Part shown: positions 11,556 to 13,351 of the stretch, in pieces
Position numbering within the stretch: position 1 is the first letter of the stretch
Layout: every line of letters starts with the position of its first letter
Assembly: GCA_030731685.1 (NCBI GenBank)
Contig: JANQTO010000334.1
Coordinates: 322-13,672, forward strand
Direction of reading: 5' to 3'
Source: Nonlabens sp.
Lineage (GTDB): Bacteria; Bacteroidota; Bacteroidia; Flavobacteriales; Flavobacteriaceae
DNA: 13,351 nucleotides
Notes under the pieces: model-generated
Seen by the model: the letters and a program-made list of their open reading frames with translations, nothing else
The model's database searches: none
What the model was told of the DNA's origin: nothing
Program-made: the position numbers and the translations under genes

Positions 11556-13351
11556 TTATCTAATGTATAGGTATCCTGCTAATTGCTGAAGAGTACCGAA
11601 GTCATCTTTGTATTCAATAACATAGAAGTACGTTCCAGTTGGCAATTTCTCACCTCGTGCAATGGTCGTTCTACCATTAGAGAACCCTTCAAACCTGCGA
11701 GCAGCGTTATCATATTGATCTACGTTGTAAACCTCCACACCCCAACGATTAAATATTCTTACGGTATTGTCAAAGTTCTCTATTCCTTGTATTACAAAGA
11801 AATCGTTCTGTCCATCACCGTCTGCAGTAACCGCATTAAATACTCTAATTCTTCTAGCATCTATATCTAAATAGTCTGGTGTACCATCATCGTCAATATC
11901 GCTAATATCGCCTGTATTAGGGTTACCATCTCCATCAGGATTTGGACCTTCATCTACTGTTGGGATACCATCACCGTCATCGTCTGTATCTAAGTAGTCT
12001 GGAATACCGTCACCATCAGAATCTTGATTAGTTGGATCATCATCACCATCATAATTTTCCCAAATGGTATCTACACCATCACCATCATCATCTGTATCAA
12101 ATACGTCTGGAATTCCATCACCGTCAGTATCACCTCTACCTACTTCATCACCATTACTTACATTATCCATATCACAGTCTGCATCGAGCCAGTCTTGTGA
12201 AGGTGTTAAGTTTTGGTCTTCTAGGTTTAAACTACAAGGGTCGCGAGGGTCTGTTGGATCTCCTCCACCAGGTGGAAAGAGTTCGTCTATATTACTTACA
12301 CCATCACCGTCACAATCAAGAGCATCCCATGCAGCAGTTGCATTACTCAAGTCTTGACTACGTGCTCTATAGCTACATGGGTCTAGTGGATCAGATCCGT
12401 CAATTATTTCTTGACCATTAGTCACACCATCGCCATCACAATCTAATGCTCTCCAAGCCGCAGTTGTCATTGCTGACATGCTTGCTGCATTGAAACTACA
12501 TGGATCTAGTGGTAAAGTGCCATCTAGTAATTCCTGACCATTTGAAACTCCATCACCGTCACAATCTAATGTGCTCCATGCTACTGTCACGTTAGCCACT
12601 ACTTGATTCAACTGGTTGTAATCACAAGGGTCTCTAAGATCTGTGTTATCTAGTATCTCTTGACCATTAGAAACACCATCACCATCACAATCTAAAGCAT
12701 TCCATGCTGCGGTTACTATAGTTAAGTCTTGACTAGCTACTAGGTAATCACATGAGTCTTGAGGATTTGTACCATCCCTAAGCTCTGTGCCATTTGAAAC
12801 TCCATCACCATCACAATCTCCAGTTAACCATTCAAAAGAAACGTTACTAAGATTTTGTCCTGAAGCATCATAATCACATGGATCATATGGATCAGTACCG
12901 GTAAGTAATTCATTACCATTATTAATACCATCACCATCACAATCTGCTGCTGCCCATATCACATAATTTGGATTTGAGATATCAGGTATTATATTAGAAC
13001 TACATGGTTCATATATAAACGTTACCGTTACCATTATTGGATCACTTACGTTTCCTTCATCATCGGCTACTGTATATGTAATCGGTGTAGGGTCTGATGT
13101 AAAGCCTGGCTCTGGTGTGAATGTAATTGCTCCTGTTACTGGATCTACACTCCATGTTCCTTCCCCTGGCACTACTAAGTCGCCTGTTACTGGGTCTGCT
13201 CCTACTATAACTACAGTTGTTGGATCTACTAAATCTCCATCTGTATCATTAACTAGTACATCTACAGTTACTGGGCTTCCTGTGGTATTACCATTACTTA
13301 CATCATCCATACCTACTGGTACGTAATCTATTGTTACTGTAGCTTCATTGG
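11556..13351 (-). CDS. Large surface adhesin, C-terminal part, with Asp-rich repeats and type B (gliding-motility) sorting domain; 5' end outside window
   Basis: The frame stays open to the right edge (reading [13 protein letters not shown] before the first Met at 13310), so only the last 597 residues are seen. From the N-terminal side: a cadherin/Ig-like bacterial repeat ([13 protein letters not shown] ... [22 protein letters not shown]); seven Cys-containing repeats with the core [12 protein letters not shown]; a thrombospondin-type-3-like Asp-rich tail ([20 protein letters not shown]); and a type B sorting domain. Asp-rich DxDxDG loops normally bind calcium. The product is expected to be exported by Sec, moved across the outer membrane by the type IX system, and kept on the cell surface with help from the adjacent PorP/SprF-like protein. 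No cysteine occurs outside the seven repeats. Whether it serves adhesion, gliding or biofilm is not visible. Confidence 0.9.
   Translation of the reverse strand, partial: NEATVTIDYVPVGMDDVSNGNTTGSPVTVDVLVNDTDGDLVDPTTVVIVGADPVTGDLVVPGEGTWSVDPVTGAITFTPEPGFTSDPTPITYTVADDEGNVSDPIMVTVTFIYEPCSSNIIPDISNPNYVIWAAADCDGDGINNGNELLTGTDPYDPCDYDASGQNLSNVSFEWLTGDCDGDGVSNGTELRDGTNPQDSCDYLVASQDLTIVTAAWNALDCDGDGVSNGQEILDNTDLRDPCDYNQLNQVVANVTVAWSTLDCDGDGVSNGQELLDGTLPLDPCSFNAASMSAMTTAAWRALDCDGDGVTNGQEIIDGSDPLDPCSYRARSQDLSNATAAWDALDCDGDGVSNIDELFPPGGGDPTDPRDPCSLNLEDQNLTPSQDWLDADCDMDNVSNGDEVGRGDTDGDGIPDVFDTDDDGDGVDTIWENYDGDDDPTNQDSDGDGIPDYLDTDDDGDGIPTVDEGPNPDGDGNPNTGDISDIDDDGTPDYLDIDARRIRVFNAVTADGDGQNDFFVIQGIENFDNTVRIFNRWGVEVYNVDQYDNAARRFEGFSNGRTTIARGEKLPTGTYFYVIEYKDDFGTLQQLAGYLYIR
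11559..11852 (-). other. Type B type IX sorting domain (gliding motility-associated C-terminal domain)
   Basis: The last 98 residues of the adhesin match this domain: [20 protein letters not shown], then [19 protein letters not shown], an FEGFSNGR segment and [14 protein letters not shown] near the end, closing with GYLYIR. The first motif reads [11 protein letters not shown] where the usual form is SPNGDGxNDxF, a mild deviation. Domains of this class require a SprF-like partner, which is encoded immediately downstream. Confidence 0.88.
12174..13007 (-). repeat. Seven tandem ~126-bp coding repeats with paired cysteines
   Basis: The DC(D) core starts at 12944, 12818, 12692, 12566, 12443, 12317 and 12179 (minus strand), giving periods of 126, 126, 126, 123, 126 and 138 bp. 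Each unit reads roughly PC-(19-20 residues, usually with a Trp)[21 protein letters not shown]. All 14 cysteines of the visible protein are here, two per unit. The DNA around the core (CCATCACCATCACAATC on the plus strand) is nearly identical between units, showing recent duplication or conversion. Confidence 0.9.

Noticed and set aside
12032..12421. A plus-strand open frame with long His runs (HHHHH) that could look like a metal-binding protein
   Set aside because: It is the reverse-strand shadow of the Asp/Gly-rich repeats: GAT and GGT codons read backwards give ATC/ACC and CAT/CAC. It has no start context and the minus-strand frame is clearly the real gene.
12174..13007. Regular ~126-bp spaced identical words resembling a CRISPR-like or satellite array
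   Set aside because: Periods are multiples of three, the frame is open throughout, and the units translate into consistent protein repeats; the conserved words are too short and the spacers too similar for CRISPR.

Overview
The window looks like chromosomal DNA of a marine-type member of the Flavobacteriaceae (Bacteroidota). The grounds are moderately low GC, -7 promoter boxes of the TAnnTTTG type with almost no Shine-Dalgarno sequences, a PorP/SprF-family type IX secretion partner, a C-terminal domain of the gliding-motility (type B) sorting class, DUF4369 and SdpI/DUF1648 proteins, and a 16-bp CGCTTTCGCGAAAGCG palindrome that I associate, from memory only, with Nonlabens/Dokdonia-like genomes. 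No rRNA, tRNA, CRISPR array, phage or transposase gene was seen.

Left part (1-4125, + strand). A tightly packed trio encodes an SdpR-type ArsR repressor, an SdpI-type membrane protein and an exported alpha/beta hydrolase. It is preceded by a perfect inverted repeat that is a likely operator and followed by a strong hairpin terminator. Next come a DUF819 multi-pass membrane protein and a DUF4369 lipoprotein.

Middle (4130-8458). On the minus strand lie a small conserved helical protein of unknown function, a PTPS/QueD-family pterin enzyme whose start overlaps the stop of a type 1 isopentenyl-diphosphate isomerase, and a LacI-family regulator. Divergent from the LacI gene, on the plus strand, is peptide chain release factor 3 (prfC). 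It ends at a bidirectional terminator shared with the convergent operon to its right.

Right part (8578-13351, - strand). A three-gene type IX secretion cargo module runs leftward: a large surface protein (5' part outside the window) with seven cysteine-paired, Asp-rich repeats, a thrombospondin-type-3-like tail and a type B sorting domain; then a PorP/SprF-like outer-membrane protein; then a TPR/beta-propeller/OmpA protein that probably ties the complex to peptidoglycan. The gene order suggests a secreted adhesin with its own outer-membrane partner and periplasmic anchor.

The signals most worth a second look are the GC-rich palindrome (two perfect copies, one inside the signal peptide of the PorP-like protein, plus a possible decayed copy in sdpI), the SdpRI-hydrolase operon with its operator, the C-x5-HGH motif that makes the 'QueD' look like a biopterin-type PTPS, the paired-cysteine repeats of the adhesin, and the constant 18-20 nt distance between the -7-like boxes and several start codons.
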